Shown: positions 7,805 through 20,352 of the stretch, piece by piece
Layout of the letters: the number at the start of each line of letters is the position of its first letter
Position numbering within the stretch: the stretch's first letter is position 1
The notes under the pieces: model-generated
Databases searched by the model: none
What the model saw: only the letters and a program-made list of their open reading frames with translations
What the model was told of the DNA's origin: nothing
Assembly: GCF_030555055.1 (NCBI RefSeq)
Contig: NZ_JAMOAO010000001.1
Span: forward strand, 6,230,741-6,294,740
Source of the DNA: Nocardiopsis sp. YSL2
Lineage (GTDB): Bacteria; Actinomycetota; Actinomycetes; Streptosporangiales; Streptosporangiaceae
Direction of reading: 5' to 3'
DNA: 64,000 nucleotides
Program-made: the position numbers and the translations under genes

Positions 7805-9178
7805 TCAGCACTCGACGACGTTGAGGGCGAGCCCGCCGCGCGCCGTCTCCTTGTACTTGTCCTTCATGTCGGCGCCGGTCTCGCGCATGGTCTTGATGGC
7901 CTTGTCCAGGGTCACGTGGTGCGCGCCGTCGCCGCGGACCGACATCCGCGCCGCGGTGATGGCCTTGATGGAGGCGATCGCGTTGCGCTCGATGCAGGGA
8001 ATCTGCACGAGTCCGCCCACCGGGTCGCAGGTGAGGCCGAGGTTGTGCTCGATCCCGATCTCCGCGGCGTTCTCCACCTGGGCGGGTGTGCCGCCCAGTA
8101 CCTCGGCCAGACCTGCGGCCGCCATGGAGCAGGCGGAGCCGACCTCGCCCTGGCATCCGACCTCCGCTCCGGAGATCGAGGCGTTCTGCTTGAACAGCAT
8201 GCCGACCGCGCCCGCGGTGAGCAGGAAGCGGACGACCCCGTCCTCGTCGGCACCGGGCACGAACCGGGTGTAGTAGTGCAGGACCGCCGGGATGATCCCG
8301 GCCGCGCCGTTGGTCGGCGCGGTGACCACGCGCCCGCCCGCCGCGTTCTCCTCGTTGACCGCCAGGGCGAACATCGTGACCCATTCCATGGCCCGCAGCG
8401 GATCCCCGGAGTCGCCCGCGGCTTCGAGGTCGCGCCGCGACGCCGCCGCGCGCCGCCGGACCCTGAGCCCCCCGGGCAGCACGCCCCCGGTGGTGGAGCC
8501 GCGTTCGACGCACTCCCGCATCACGGCCCAGATCTCCAGCAGCCCGTCCCTGGTCTGCTGTTCCGTGCGGCGGGCGCTCTCGTTGGCCAGCATCAGGGAG
8601 CTGAGGGACAGTCCGGTGCGGTCGGTGTGGGCCAGCAGCTCCCCGCCCGTGGTGAACGGGTGGGGTACGGGGGTGGTGTCCTCGACCAGGACCGCCGATC
8701 CGGCGGCGTCCTCGTCCACGACGAAGCCGCCGCCGACGGAGTAGTAGGTGCGGGCCGCGACCGGGGTCCCGCCGCGGTCGAACGCGTGGAAGACCATGCC
8801 GTTGCTGTGGAAGTCGAGCCGCCTGTTGCGGTGCAGCACGACGTCGTCGTCGACGGAGAATCCGATCACGCGGCCGCCCGCCAGCTCCAGCTTGCCGGTC
8901 GCCGCCACGTCGTCCACCCACGGCTGGGCCGCGACCGGGTCGACGGTGTCGGGCGCGTGGCCCGCCAGGCCCAGCACCACGGCCTTGACGCTGCCGTGCC
9001 CGTGGCCGGTCGCACCGAGCGAGCCGAACAGTTCGGCGCGCACCGACACGGTCCGCGACAGGGTTCCCTCGTCCCGCAGCGCGTCCACGAACGCCTTCGC
9101 CGCGCGCATCGGGCCGACGGTGTGCGAACTCGACGGCCCGATGCCGACCTTGAACAGGTCGAACACGCTCAGACTCAT
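7805..9178 (-). CDS. sdaA: L-serine ammonia-lyase, iron-sulfur type
   Basis: It deaminates L-serine to pyruvate. The 457-residue single-chain enzyme has the beta domain first (SVFDLFKVGIGPSSSHTVGPMRAA) and the alpha domain after about residue 180. The cysteines that hold the catalytic 4Fe-4S cluster are visible in GCQGEVGSACSMAAAG and CDPVGGLVQIPC. The ATG overlaps the soxG stop by 4 nt (ATGA), which is a start-deciding feature. In context it takes the serine made by GlyA from glycine and methylene-THF, so betaine carbon reaches central metabolism as pyruvate. Confidence 0.96.
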   Translation of the reverse strand: MSLSVFDLFKVGIGPSSSHTVGPMRAAKAFVDALRDEGTLSRTVSVRAELFGSLGATGHGHGSVKAVVLGLAGHAPDTVDPVAAQPWVDDVAATGKLELAGGRVIGFSVDDDVVLHRNRRLDFHSNGMVFHAFDRGGTPVAARTYYSVGGGFVVDEDAAGSAVLVEDTTPVPHPFTTGGELLAHTDRTGLSLSSLMLANESARRTEQQTRDGLLEIWAVMRECVERGSTTGGVLPGGLRVRRRAAASRRDLEAAGDSGDPLRAMEWVTMFALAVNEENAAGGRVVTAPTNGAAGIIPAVLHYYTRFVPGADEDGVVRFLLTAGAVGMLFKQNASISGAEVGCQGEVGSACSMAAAGLAEVLGGTPAQVENAAEIGIEHNLGLTCDPVGGLVQIPCIERNAIASIKAITAARMSVRGDGAHHVTLDKAIKTMRETGADMKDKYKETARGGLALNVVEC

Positions 9179-9780
9179 GACAGGGCCGCCCGGTACTCGA
9201 CGCAGGCGTCGCTCAGCCACGCGGCGAGGTACTCGGCGAAGGAGGACCTGACGAGCACGGTGAACGCGTCGGACTCGGCGTCGGCGACCTGCAGGATGAC
9301 CCCGGCCCTGGCGAGCAGGGTCTGCACGCACGTCCCGGTCGGCGCCGCCGACGGGTGCAGGTCCACGGCGCAGCCGTGGGCCAGGACGTCCCGCGCGTGC
9401 GGGCCCGACAACGCCACCGTCGTGCGCTGGGCGGAGGTGTCCACGACCGCGCCCCGGGCGGGGCGCACCTCCGCGCGCAGCGCGTCCTCGACCGTGACCC
9501 GCTGGTCGGGCCCGGCCACCACGAGGTACTCGTCCGGGCCCAGCCAGAGCACCTCGACGTCGCCGAAGGGGCCGCTCCCCCGGGTGAACGTGCACGGGTC
9601 GGCCGGGAAGGCGACGCCCAGGGCCTCGCCCATCCTGGCCAGGGCGCCCGGGTCCGAGGCGCGCACGGTGAGCTGGGTCAGGAACGGCCGCTCGACCGCC
9701 GCCAACGCGGGCGCCAGGCCGGCGAGGCGGTCCTTCCACGCGGCGAGGGGGCTGGTCCGGATACTGGTGTCAGCCGTCAC
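9175..9780 (-). CDS. soxG: Sarcosine oxidase, gamma subunit
   Basis: The 201-residue product matches SoxG in length and order of segments: PLAAWKDRLAGL near the start, LGPDEYLVVA in the middle, and VDTSAQRTTVALSGPHARDVLAHGCAVDLH. It is the gamma subunit of the heterotetrameric sarcosine oxidase, which oxidises sarcosine to glycine, hydrogen peroxide and 5,10-methylene-THF. The start is GTG at 9780 and overlaps the end of soxA by 11 nt. SoxG resembles part of the GcvT fold and packs against SoxA. Confidence 0.93.
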   Translation of the reverse strand: MTADTSIRTSPLAAWKDRLAGLAPALAAVERPFLTQLTVRASDPGALARMGEALGVAFPADPCTFTRGSGPFGDVEVLWLGPDEYLVVAGPDQRVTVEDALRAEVRPARGAVVDTSAQRTTVALSGPHARDVLAHGCAVDLHPSAAPTGTCVQTLLARAGVILQVADAESDAFTVLVRSSFAEYLAAWLSDACVEYRAALS

Positions 9781-12637
9781 GGCGGGCTCCTTCCTTGTCG
9801 TAGAGCACGGACTCGGTCACGGTGACCGGTACGAGGTCGTCCCCGACGGGGACGTGGAGCGTCTCCCCCACGCGTTCGCGGCCCGAGCGCACGACCGCGA
9901 GCGCGAACGTCCGGGCCAGCGCGTCGCTGCGGTAGCTGGAGGTGACGTGGCCGAGCATGCGGACCGGGGGCTGCGGCAGCTGGTCGGTGTCGACGACCTG
10001 CGCGCCCTCGGGCAGCCGCACGTCGGGGTCGACCGGGAGCAGCCCGACGAGCTGCTTGCGGTCCGGACGGCTGTTCTCGGCCCTGGTGAACGACCGCTTG
10101 CCGATGAAGTCGACCTTCTTCTTCGACACGGCCCACGACATCCCCAGGTCCTGGGGCGTGACCGTGGCGTCGGTCTCCTGGCCGATGATCGGGTAGCCCT
10201 TCTCGGCGCGGAGCACGTGCATGGTCTCGGTGCCGTAGGGCGTGATCCCGTACCGCTCGCCCGCGGCGATGAGCGCTTCCCAGACGGCGAGGGCATGCCA
10301 GGCGGCCACGTTGATCTCGTAGGCCAGTTCCCCGGAGAAGCTGATCCGGCACACCCGTGCTGTGACGCCCTCTCCCACGTCGAGCACGGTGTCCCGCCAC
10401 GCCATGAACTCGAAGGCCTCGTTGCTCGCGTCCAGGCCGGGCGCGAGCCCGGCGAGCACGTCGCGTGAGCGCGGCCCCACCAGCGGGATCGTGGCCCAGT
10501 GCTCGGTCACCGAGGCGGCGTACACGTCGAGGTGCGGCCACTCGGTCTGCAGCCACTCCTCCATCCAGTCCAGGACCATCGCGGCGTTGCCGGTCGTCGT
10601 GGTCACCAGGAACCGGTCCTCGGCCAGCCGGATGACGGTCCCGTCGTCGATGACCATGCCGTCGACGCCGCACATCACCCCGTAGCGGATCCTGCCGACC
10701 TTCAGGCCGCTCATCTTGTTCGTGTAGAGCATGTCGAGGAACCGCCCGGCGTCGCGGCCCTGGACGTCGATCTTGCCCAGTGTCGAGCCGTCCATCAGGG
10801 CGACGCCCTCACGCGCCGCACGGCACTCCCGCAGCACGGCGGTGTCCATGTCCTCGCCCGGCAGCGGGAAGTACCACGGCCGCTTCCACTGCCCCACGTC
10901 CTCGAACAGCGCGCCGTGCTCGACGTGCCAGGAATGCAGCGCGGTCACGCGCACCGGATCGAGCAGCTGACCGCGGTCCCGCCCGGCCAGAGCGGCGAAC
11001 GACACCGAGGTGTACGGCGGCCGGAACGTGGTGGGCCGCTGTTCGGAGAGCTCGATCCCCAGGGCCTCGGCGACCAGGCCCGCGGCGATCATCCCGGACG
11101 TCTTGCCCTGGTCGTGCGCGGTACCGATGGTCGTGTAGCGCTTGACGTGCTCCAGCGAGCGCAGTCCCGCCCCGGTGGCCCGCAGGACGTCGGACACCGT
11201 CGCGTCGCGCTGCAGGTCCACGAAGCGGGTGTCGGCGGCGCCGTCCGCGGGCTCTCCGGGGACGCGCCACAGCACCAGGCCGGGACGCGCGTCGGTCCGC
11301 TGATCCGAGACCGGCAACGCGACCTCGTCGGGGCGAAAGCCCGTGGCGAGCACGGCCTCGCAACCGGCCTCCCAGCCCTGCCGCACGCACGAGGCCAGGT
11401 CGTACGCGCCGGTCGCCGATCCGGCCACCCGCACGGTCGGCAGTTCCTCGCCCGGGAGGTAGGCGCCGAGGCCGGCGTCGTAGCGGAGTGCGCCCCGGGC
11501 CTGGCTGAACAGGTGCACGACGGGGTTCCAGCCGCCGGAGACCAGCAGGGCGTCGCAGTCGACGGTGTCGGAGGTCCCGTCCACGTCGGACAGCGGGGCG
11601 ATGCGGGCGCCGGCGACACGGTCCCCGCCCTCGGTGCCGGTGACGACGTGCCCGGTGCGCACCTCGATGCCGTGGGCGGCGCACCGCGCGGCGAGGACTC
11701 GGGGGGCGGCGGGCCTGGCGTCGACGACCGCCGCCACGTCCAGTCCCGCCCTGGCGAGGTCGATCGCCGCCTCGTAGGCGCTGTCGTCGGTCGTGAAGAC
11801 CACCGCCCGTGTGCCGGGCAGGACCCCGTAGCGGTGCAGGAAGGTGCGCGCCGAGCCGGCGAGCATGGTCCCCGGGCGGTCGTTGTCGGCGAAGACGACG
11901 GGCCGCTCGTGGGCGCCGGTGGCGAGCACGGTGCGCCCTGCCCTGATCCGCCAGACCCGCTGGCGGGCGACGTCGGCGGGCGCGTCGAAACCGAGGTGGT
12001 CGGTGCGGCGCTGCAGGGCGAGCACGAACCCGTCCTGGTAGACGCCGAACGCGGTGGTGCGTCCCAGGACCAGCACGCCGGGGGTGTTCCGCAGCTCCGC
12101 CTCGATGTCGGCGACCCACTCCCCCGCCGGTCGCTCGTCGAGGTACTCACGGGTGCCGAGCAGTGCGCCTCCGGCCCTGTTCTGTTCGTCGACCACGACG
12201 ACCCGGGCCCCGCCGCGGGCGGCGGTGAGCGCGGCCACCAGGCCCGCGGGCCCGGCGCCGACGACGAGGACGTCGCAGTGCACGTGCTTGGCGTCGTAGC
12301 GGGCCGGGTCGGGCTCGGCGGCCAGCCTGCCCTGTCCGGGCAGGCCGTGCGCGACGAGTCCGTCGTAGAGCTCGACGGTGGTGGCGGTCAGCATCGGCTC
12401 CGGGAACGGCTGCTCGATCTGCACCAGGGACGTCGGGTCCTCCGAGCCCGCCGCGACGATGCCGCGCGGCCTGCCGTACTTGACGCTGGTGCCGATGCGG
12501 TGCTCGCCGTTGGCCAGCAGCGCGGACGCCAGGGTGTCCCCGCGGTGCCCGGTCATCGACCGGCCGTTGAAGGTGAACCGCAGTGCGGTGTCCCTGTCGA
12601 CGAGGCCGCCGGTGGGCAGGCGGAAGTTCGCGCTCAC
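9770..12637 (-). CDS. soxA: Sarcosine oxidase, alpha subunit
   Basis: The 955-residue alpha subunit has, in order, a small 2Fe-2S-ferredoxin-like domain without cluster cysteines (LRFTFNGRSMTGHRGDTLASALLANG), an NAD/FAD-binding domain (VVGAGPAGLVAALTAARGG and a second pyridine nucleotide domain), and a C-terminal GcvT-like domain that binds THF (GKIDVQGRDAGRFLDMLYTNK, RISFSGELAYEINV). The start is GTG at 12637; GTGA overlaps the soxD stop. In the family, methylene-THF forms at this C-terminal domain from the iminium made on SoxB. Confidence 0.97.
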   Translation of the reverse strand: MSANFRLPTGGLVDRDTALRFTFNGRSMTGHRGDTLASALLANGEHRIGTSVKYGRPRGIVAAGSEDPTSLVQIEQPFPEPMLTATTVELYDGLVAHGLPGQGRLAAEPDPARYDAKHVHCDVLVVGAGPAGLVAALTAARGGARVVVVDEQNRAGGALLGTREYLDERPAGEWVADIEAELRNTPGVLVLGRTTAFGVYQDGFVLALQRRTDHLGFDAPADVARQRVWRIRAGRTVLATGAHERPVVFADNDRPGTMLAGSARTFLHRYGVLPGTRAVVFTTDDSAYEAAIDLARAGLDVAAVVDARPAAPRVLAARCAAHGIEVRTGHVVTGTEGGDRVAGARIAPLSDVDGTSDTVDCDALLVSGGWNPVVHLFSQARGALRYDAGLGAYLPGEELPTVRVAGSATGAYDLASCVRQGWEAGCEAVLATGFRPDEVALPVSDQRTDARPGLVLWRVPGEPADGAADTRFVDLQRDATVSDVLRATGAGLRSLEHVKRYTTIGTAHDQGKTSGMIAAGLVAEALGIELSEQRPTTFRPPYTSVSFAALAGRDRGQLLDPVRVTALHSWHVEHGALFEDVGQWKRPWYFPLPGEDMDTAVLRECRAAREGVALMDGSTLGKIDVQGRDAGRFLDMLYTNKMSGLKVGRIRYGVMCGVDGMVIDDGTVIRLAEDRFLVTTTTGNAAMVLDWMEEWLQTEWPHLDVYAASVTEHWATIPLVGPRSRDVLAGLAPGLDASNEAFEFMAWRDTVLDVGEGVTARVCRISFSGELAYEINVAAWHALAVWEALIAAGERYGITPYGTETMHVLRAEKGYPIIGQETDATVTPQDLGMSWAVSKKKVDFIGKRSFTRAENSRPDRKQLVGLLPVDPDVRLPEGAQVVDTDQLPQPPVRMLGHVTSSYRSDALARTFALAVVRSGRERVGETLHVPVGDDLVPVTVTESVLYDKEGARRDG

Positions 12638-12933
12638 GAGTTCACCTCTTCGCTTTCGCTGGGAGCGGGCACCGGCTCGCCGATGCGGTAGACGGACAGC
12701 AGGTCGTGGGTCCTGGTGTCGCGGACGGCGTTGAACCACCGGCGGCAGCCCGCGCTGTGGCTCCACCGCTCGGCGAACGGTCCGCTCGGGTTGTCGCGGA
12801 AGAAGACGTACTGCGCCCACTCCCGGTCGGTCAGCGCGGCCGGGTCCTCGGGGTAGGCGACGTGCGCCTGGCCTCCGTAGTGGAACTCGGCCTCCTCGCG
12901 CGGCCCGCACCACGGGCAGGGGATGAGTTGCAT
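12634..12933 (-). CDS. soxD: Sarcosine oxidase, delta subunit
   Basis: The 99-residue zinc-binding subunit shows CPWC at positions 6-9 with downstream histidines in EFHYGGQAHV and a third cysteine in HSAGCRRWFN, the usual ligand set for SoxD. The start ATG at 12933 lies 16 bp after the soxB stop, with AAGGAGC 6 nt upstream. The acidic tail ends in the GTGA overlap with soxA. Confidence 0.94.
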   Translation of the reverse strand: MQLIPCPWCGPREEAEFHYGGQAHVAYPEDPAALTDREWAQYVFFRDNPSGPFAERWSHSAGCRRWFNAVRDTRTHDLLSVYRIGEPVPAPSESEEVNS

Positions 12934-12949
12934 GCTGGGCTCCTTGCTC

Positions 12950-14197
12950 TCAGTGCGCGACCGCGGCGGCGCCGTGCTCGTCGACCAGGGCGCCGGTCGT
13001 GAACCGTTCGAGGGTGAACGGCTCGTTGAACCGGTGCGGCTTGTCGTGGGCGATGGTGTGCGCGAAGCAGTCACCGACGCCGGGGGTGGCCTTGAACCCG
13101 CCGGTCCCCCAGCCGCAGTTGAGGTAGAGGCCCTCGACCGGGGTGAGGCCGACGATGGGAGAGGCGTCCGGGCTCACGTCGACGATGCCGGCCCACGTGC
13201 GCAGCAGGTGCGCCCGGGAGAAGATCGGGAAGAGCTCCAACGCGGCGGACATCTGCTGTTCGATGATGTGGAACGAGCCCCGCTGGCCGTAGCCGTTGTA
13301 GCTGTCGATGCCCGCGCCCATGACCAGTTCGCCCTTGTGCGCCTGGGACACGTAGACGTGCACCGCGTTGGACATCACCACGGTCGGGTGCACCGGTTCG
13401 AGCAATTCCGAGACCAGTGCCTGCAACGGGTGCGACGCGATGGGGAGCCGGAGGCCGACCATCCCGGCCAGGACCGAGCTGTGGCCCGCCGCGCACAGTG
13501 CGACGCGGCCCGCGGCGATGCGGCCGCGGGTGGTCTCCACGGCGGTGACGCGGTCGCCCGCGGTCTCGATGCCGGTGACCTCGCAGTTCTGGATGAGGTC
13601 GACGCCCATCGCGTGGGCGGCCCGCGCGTAGCCCCAGGCCACGTAGTCGTGTTTGGCGATGCCGGCCCGTGGCTGGAACGTCGCCCCCATGACGGGGTAG
13701 CGCACGTCCTGCGAGATGTTGACGATCGGGCAGACCTCTTTGACGCCCTCCGGGTCCAGCCATTCGGCGTCGATGCCGTTGAGCCGGTTGGCGTTGACCC
13801 GCCGCACGCTGTCGCGCACGTCCTGGAGGCTGTGCGCCAGGTTGAGCACGCCCCGCTGGTCGAACAGGACCGGGTAGCCGAGGTCCTCCTCCAGGCCCTC
13901 CCACAGCTTCAGGGAGTGCTCGTAGATGCCCGAGCTCTCGTCCCACAGGTAGTTGGACCGGATGATCGTGGTGTTGCGGGCCATGTTGCCGCCCGCCAGC
14001 CAGCCCTTCTCCAGCACGGCCACGTTCGTGATGCCGTGCACCTTGGCGAGGTAGTACGCGGTGGCGAGGCCGTGACCGCCGCCGCCGACGATCACGACGT
14101 CGTAGGAGGCCTTCGGTTCCGGGTTGTCCCACAGGAAGTCGGGGTGGTCGGGCAGGTGCGCGCCGGGCGGCTGGGCCGGGGACACGGGGCTGGTCAT
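12950..14197 (-). CDS. soxB: Sarcosine oxidase, beta subunit
   Basis: The 415-residue flavoprotein oxidises the methyl C-N bond of sarcosine. It has the Rossmann motif VVIVGGGGHGLATAYYLAKVHG near residue 35 and the family's covalent FMN histidine within PRAGIAKHDYVAWGYARAA. The C-terminal FAD-contact region is LYLNCGWGTGGFKATPGVG. I use the ATG at 14197, with GGAGG 7 nt upstream, rather than upstream ATGs in the same frame. It is the first gene of the nine-gene sox-folE series and is divergent from the GntR gene, with the palindrome at 14239-14252 between them. Confidence 0.96.
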   Translation of the reverse strand: MTSPVSPAQPPGAHLPDHPDFLWDNPEPKASYDVVIVGGGGHGLATAYYLAKVHGITNVAVLEKGWLAGGNMARNTTIIRSNYLWDESSGIYEHSLKLWEGLEEDLGYPVLFDQRGVLNLAHSLQDVRDSVRRVNANRLNGIDAEWLDPEGVKEVCPIVNISQDVRYPVMGATFQPRAGIAKHDYVAWGYARAAHAMGVDLIQNCEVTGIETAGDRVTAVETTRGRIAAGRVALCAAGHSSVLAGMVGLRLPIASHPLQALVSELLEPVHPTVVMSNAVHVYVSQAHKGELVMGAGIDSYNGYGQRGSFHIIEQQMSAALELFPIFSRAHLLRTWAGIVDVSPDASPIVGLTPVEGLYLNCGWGTGGFKATPGVGDCFAHTIAHDKPHRFNEPFTLERFTTGALVDEHGAAAVAH

Positions 14198-14238
14198 CGG
14201 AATGCCTCCAGCGAAGTCTGAACGCTTTCTCATCAACT

Positions 14239-14252
14239 ACTGATATATCAGT
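14239..14252. promoter_or_regulatory. Palindrome ACTGATATATCAGT, probable GntR operator
   Basis: A perfect 14-bp palindrome in the 76-bp gap between soxB and the GntR gene. It covers the proposed -10 of the soxB promoter. The same core TGATATATCA occurs upstream of glyA at 24493-24502. Confidence 0.75.
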
Positions 14253-14273
14253 GTTGCTAGTACCGTAGGTCAC
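14245..14273 (-). promoter_or_regulatory. Probable soxB promoter
   Basis: On the minus strand GTGACC (14268-14273) and TGATAT (14245-14250) are separated by 17 bp, a reasonable -35/-10 pair. Transcription would start near 14238, about 40 nt before the soxB ATG. The -10 lies within the palindrome, which suggests repression. Confidence 0.45.
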
Positions 14274-14930
14274 ATGGGAACTCAGGTCAACGATCAATCG
14301 TCGGGCGCATCACTGGCGGAGCGGGCCTACGCCGCGATACGCGAACGCCTGGTGATGCTGGAGATCAAGCCGGGCGACCCCATCAACGAGGACCGGCTCA
14401 GCGCCGAACTCGGTATGGGACGCACACCGATCCGCGAAGCGCTCAAACGCCTCGAACGGGACCGCATGGTCGTCGTGTATCCGAGGCGTGGCACCTTCGC
14501 CACCGATGTGCACATCGCCGACCTGGCGCACATCTCGGAGGTGCGGCGCACCCTGGAGCCGCTCGCCGCCGCGGGCGCGGCCGAGCGCGCCACGCCCAGC
14601 GACCGCGCCGCCCTCACCGAACTGCGCTCCCGCCTGGAAGCCGGGCACGGCGACGACAACACCGAACTGCTGCGCGCCGACGTCAGCGTGCACCGGGCGA
14701 TCTACCGATGCGTCTACAACCCCTTCCTCGAGGACACGCTGATCACCTACGACGACCTGGCCACCAGGATCTGGTGCGTCTTCATCCCCCGGCTGTCCGG
14801 GGTCACCGGTCACGTGGAGGAGCACATCCCGCTGCTGACCGCCATCATCGAGGGCGACTCCGACAAGGCCGCGGAGCTCGCACTGCAGCACGTCACCAGG
14901 TTCGAACAGGCCATCCGCGCCCTGATCTGA
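14274..14930 (+). CDS. GntR-family regulator, FadR/FCD subgroup
   Basis: The 218-residue protein has the GntR winged helix at about residues 12-78 (LAERAYAAIRERLVMLEIKPGD, then LGMGRTPIREALKRLERDRMV with the recognition helix) and an all-helical FCD ligand domain behind it (EVRRTLEPLAAAGAAERA; metal-type residues D and H in ADVSVHRAIYR and TGHVEEHIPLL). It is transcribed divergently from soxB across a perfect palindrome. The same palindrome lies in front of glyA, so it probably controls both betaine operons and itself. The effector could be sarcosine, dimethylglycine or betaine; this is not readable from the sequence. Confidence 0.92.
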   Translation: MGTQVNDQSSGASLAERAYAAIRERLVMLEIKPGDPINEDRLSAELGMGRTPIREALKRLERDRMVVVYPRRGTFATDVHIADLAHISEVRRTLEPLAAAGAAERATPSDRAALTELRSRLEAGHGDDNTELLRADVSVHRAIYRCVYNPFLEDTLITYDDLATRIWCVFIPRLSGVTGHVEEHIPLLTAIIEGDSDKAAELALQHVTRFEQAIRALI

Positions 14931-14949
14931 GCCCGGGGCCACCGGGCCG

Positions 14950-17271
<2,322 letters not shown>

Positions 17272-17274
17272 GGG

Positions 17275-19041
<1,767 letters not shown>

Positions 19042-20211
19042 CTACTTGTCACCATCCTTGTCGGGAGTGAGCGCGTTCTGCACCCACTCATGGAATTCGC
19101 CGATGTGGTGCTCGGAGGGGACGAGGACACCCCCATCGGCATAGGCCCGCGACGACATCGCGGGCTGGCATCGCTCACAGGCGTCGAAGTCCTGCTGGTT
19201 GACCCGGTGGAACAGTTCGACGGAGCGCGACACGTCGCGGCCGGAGGCGACCACGTCCTTGCTGTACAGCCAGTCGCACTCCACGATCGTGCGGTCGGCG
19301 GACAGCGGGAACATCCGGTGCAGGATCACGTGGTCGGGCACCAGGTTGACGAAGACCTGCGGCCGCACGGTGATCGCGTAGTACTTGCGGTCCTGGTCCG
19401 AGCCCACCTCGGACAGCCGCTCGAAGCCCTCGCTGCCGTCCACGGTGAATCCGGCGACGTCCTCACCGAACTCCGCGCCGTGCCCGACGAAGAACTGGGC
19501 GGCGTAGCCGTCGGCGAACTCGGGCAGGACCTCGGTGAGCTCGGGGTGGATGGTCGCGCAGTGGTAGCACTCCATGAAGTTCTCGATGATGAGCTTCCAG
19601 TTCGCCTTGACGTCGTAGGTGATACGGCGCCCCAGCTCGAGCTCGTCGATCTCGTAGTTGTCGATCGCCTCCAGAGACCCCAGGCGTCCTGTGACGTCGG
19701 CCTGCACCGTGTCGGCGAACGAGGGCGGGTCCTGGGCGAGGCACAGCCACGCGTAGCCGAGCCACTCCCGCAGGTGCACCGGCTTGAGGCCGTACTCGGT
19801 CCGATCGATGTCCGGCATCGAGGTCAGGTTGGGGGCGGCGACCAGCTTCCCGTCGAGCCCGTAGGTCCAGGCGTGGTAGGGGCACTGGAAGTTCCGCTTG
19901 ACGGTGCCCGACTCCTCCACGCAGAGCCGGGCGCCCCGGTGCCGGCAGATGTTCAGGAAGGCGCGCAGCGCGCCGTCGCGGGAGCGGGTGACGAGCACGC
20001 TCTCGCGGCCGACCTGGACGGTGCGGAAGTCGCCGGGCTTGGGCAGGTCGGCGCTGCGGACCGCGCAGAACCACATCCGCTCGAAGATCCTCTGCTGCTC
20101 CAGGGCGAAGATCTCCGGGTCGGTGTAGGTGTGTCCGGGCAGGGTCGGGATCAGGCTCTCGGGGAGTTCGGAACCGCCGCCGGCCGGCGCGGTCACGAGG
20201 TTCTCGGTCAT
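19042..20211 (-). CDS. Rieske non-heme iron oxygenase, glycine betaine demethylase type
   Basis: The 389-residue oxygenase has the Rieske cluster ligands in CRHRGARLC and CPYHAW (about residues 85-110) and a C-terminal catalytic domain with the mononuclear iron site NFMECYHCATIHPEL. Family members of this size demethylate quaternary amines, as GbcA does with glycine betaine, giving dimethylglycine and formaldehyde. The ATG at 20211 has GGAG 5 nt upstream. Its neighbours are a dimethylglycine flavoenzyme upstream and a BCCT transporter downstream, which support betaine as substrate. No GbcB-like reductase lies in this operon; electrons probably come from the ferredoxin and FAD reductase at 25466-26961. 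Confidence 0.9.
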   Translation of the reverse strand: MTENLVTAPAGGGSELPESLIPTLPGHTYTDPEIFALEQQRIFERMWFCAVRSADLPKPGDFRTVQVGRESVLVTRSRDGALRAFLNICRHRGARLCVEESGTVKRNFQCPYHAWTYGLDGKLVAAPNLTSMPDIDRTEYGLKPVHLREWLGYAWLCLAQDPPSFADTVQADVTGRLGSLEAIDNYEIDELELGRRITYDVKANWKLIIENFMECYHCATIHPELTEVLPEFADGYAAQFFVGHGAEFGEDVAGFTVDGSEGFERLSEVGSDQDRKYYAITVRPQVFVNLVPDHVILHRMFPLSADRTIVECDWLYSKDVVASGRDVSRSVELFHRVNQQDFDACERCQPAMSSRAYADGGVLVPSEHHIGEFHEWVQNALTPDKDGDK

Positions 20212-20352
20212 GCTGTCTCCGTTCGGTACTGTGCGGTCCTCAGAGGCCGGCGCCGATGAGTCGCCGCGCATCGGATGAGGTCTGAGCTGTTCGAGCGGCT
20301 CCGACGGCGGTCGCGGCCGCGCCGGACCGTGCGATGGCCGTCGCCGTCGTGC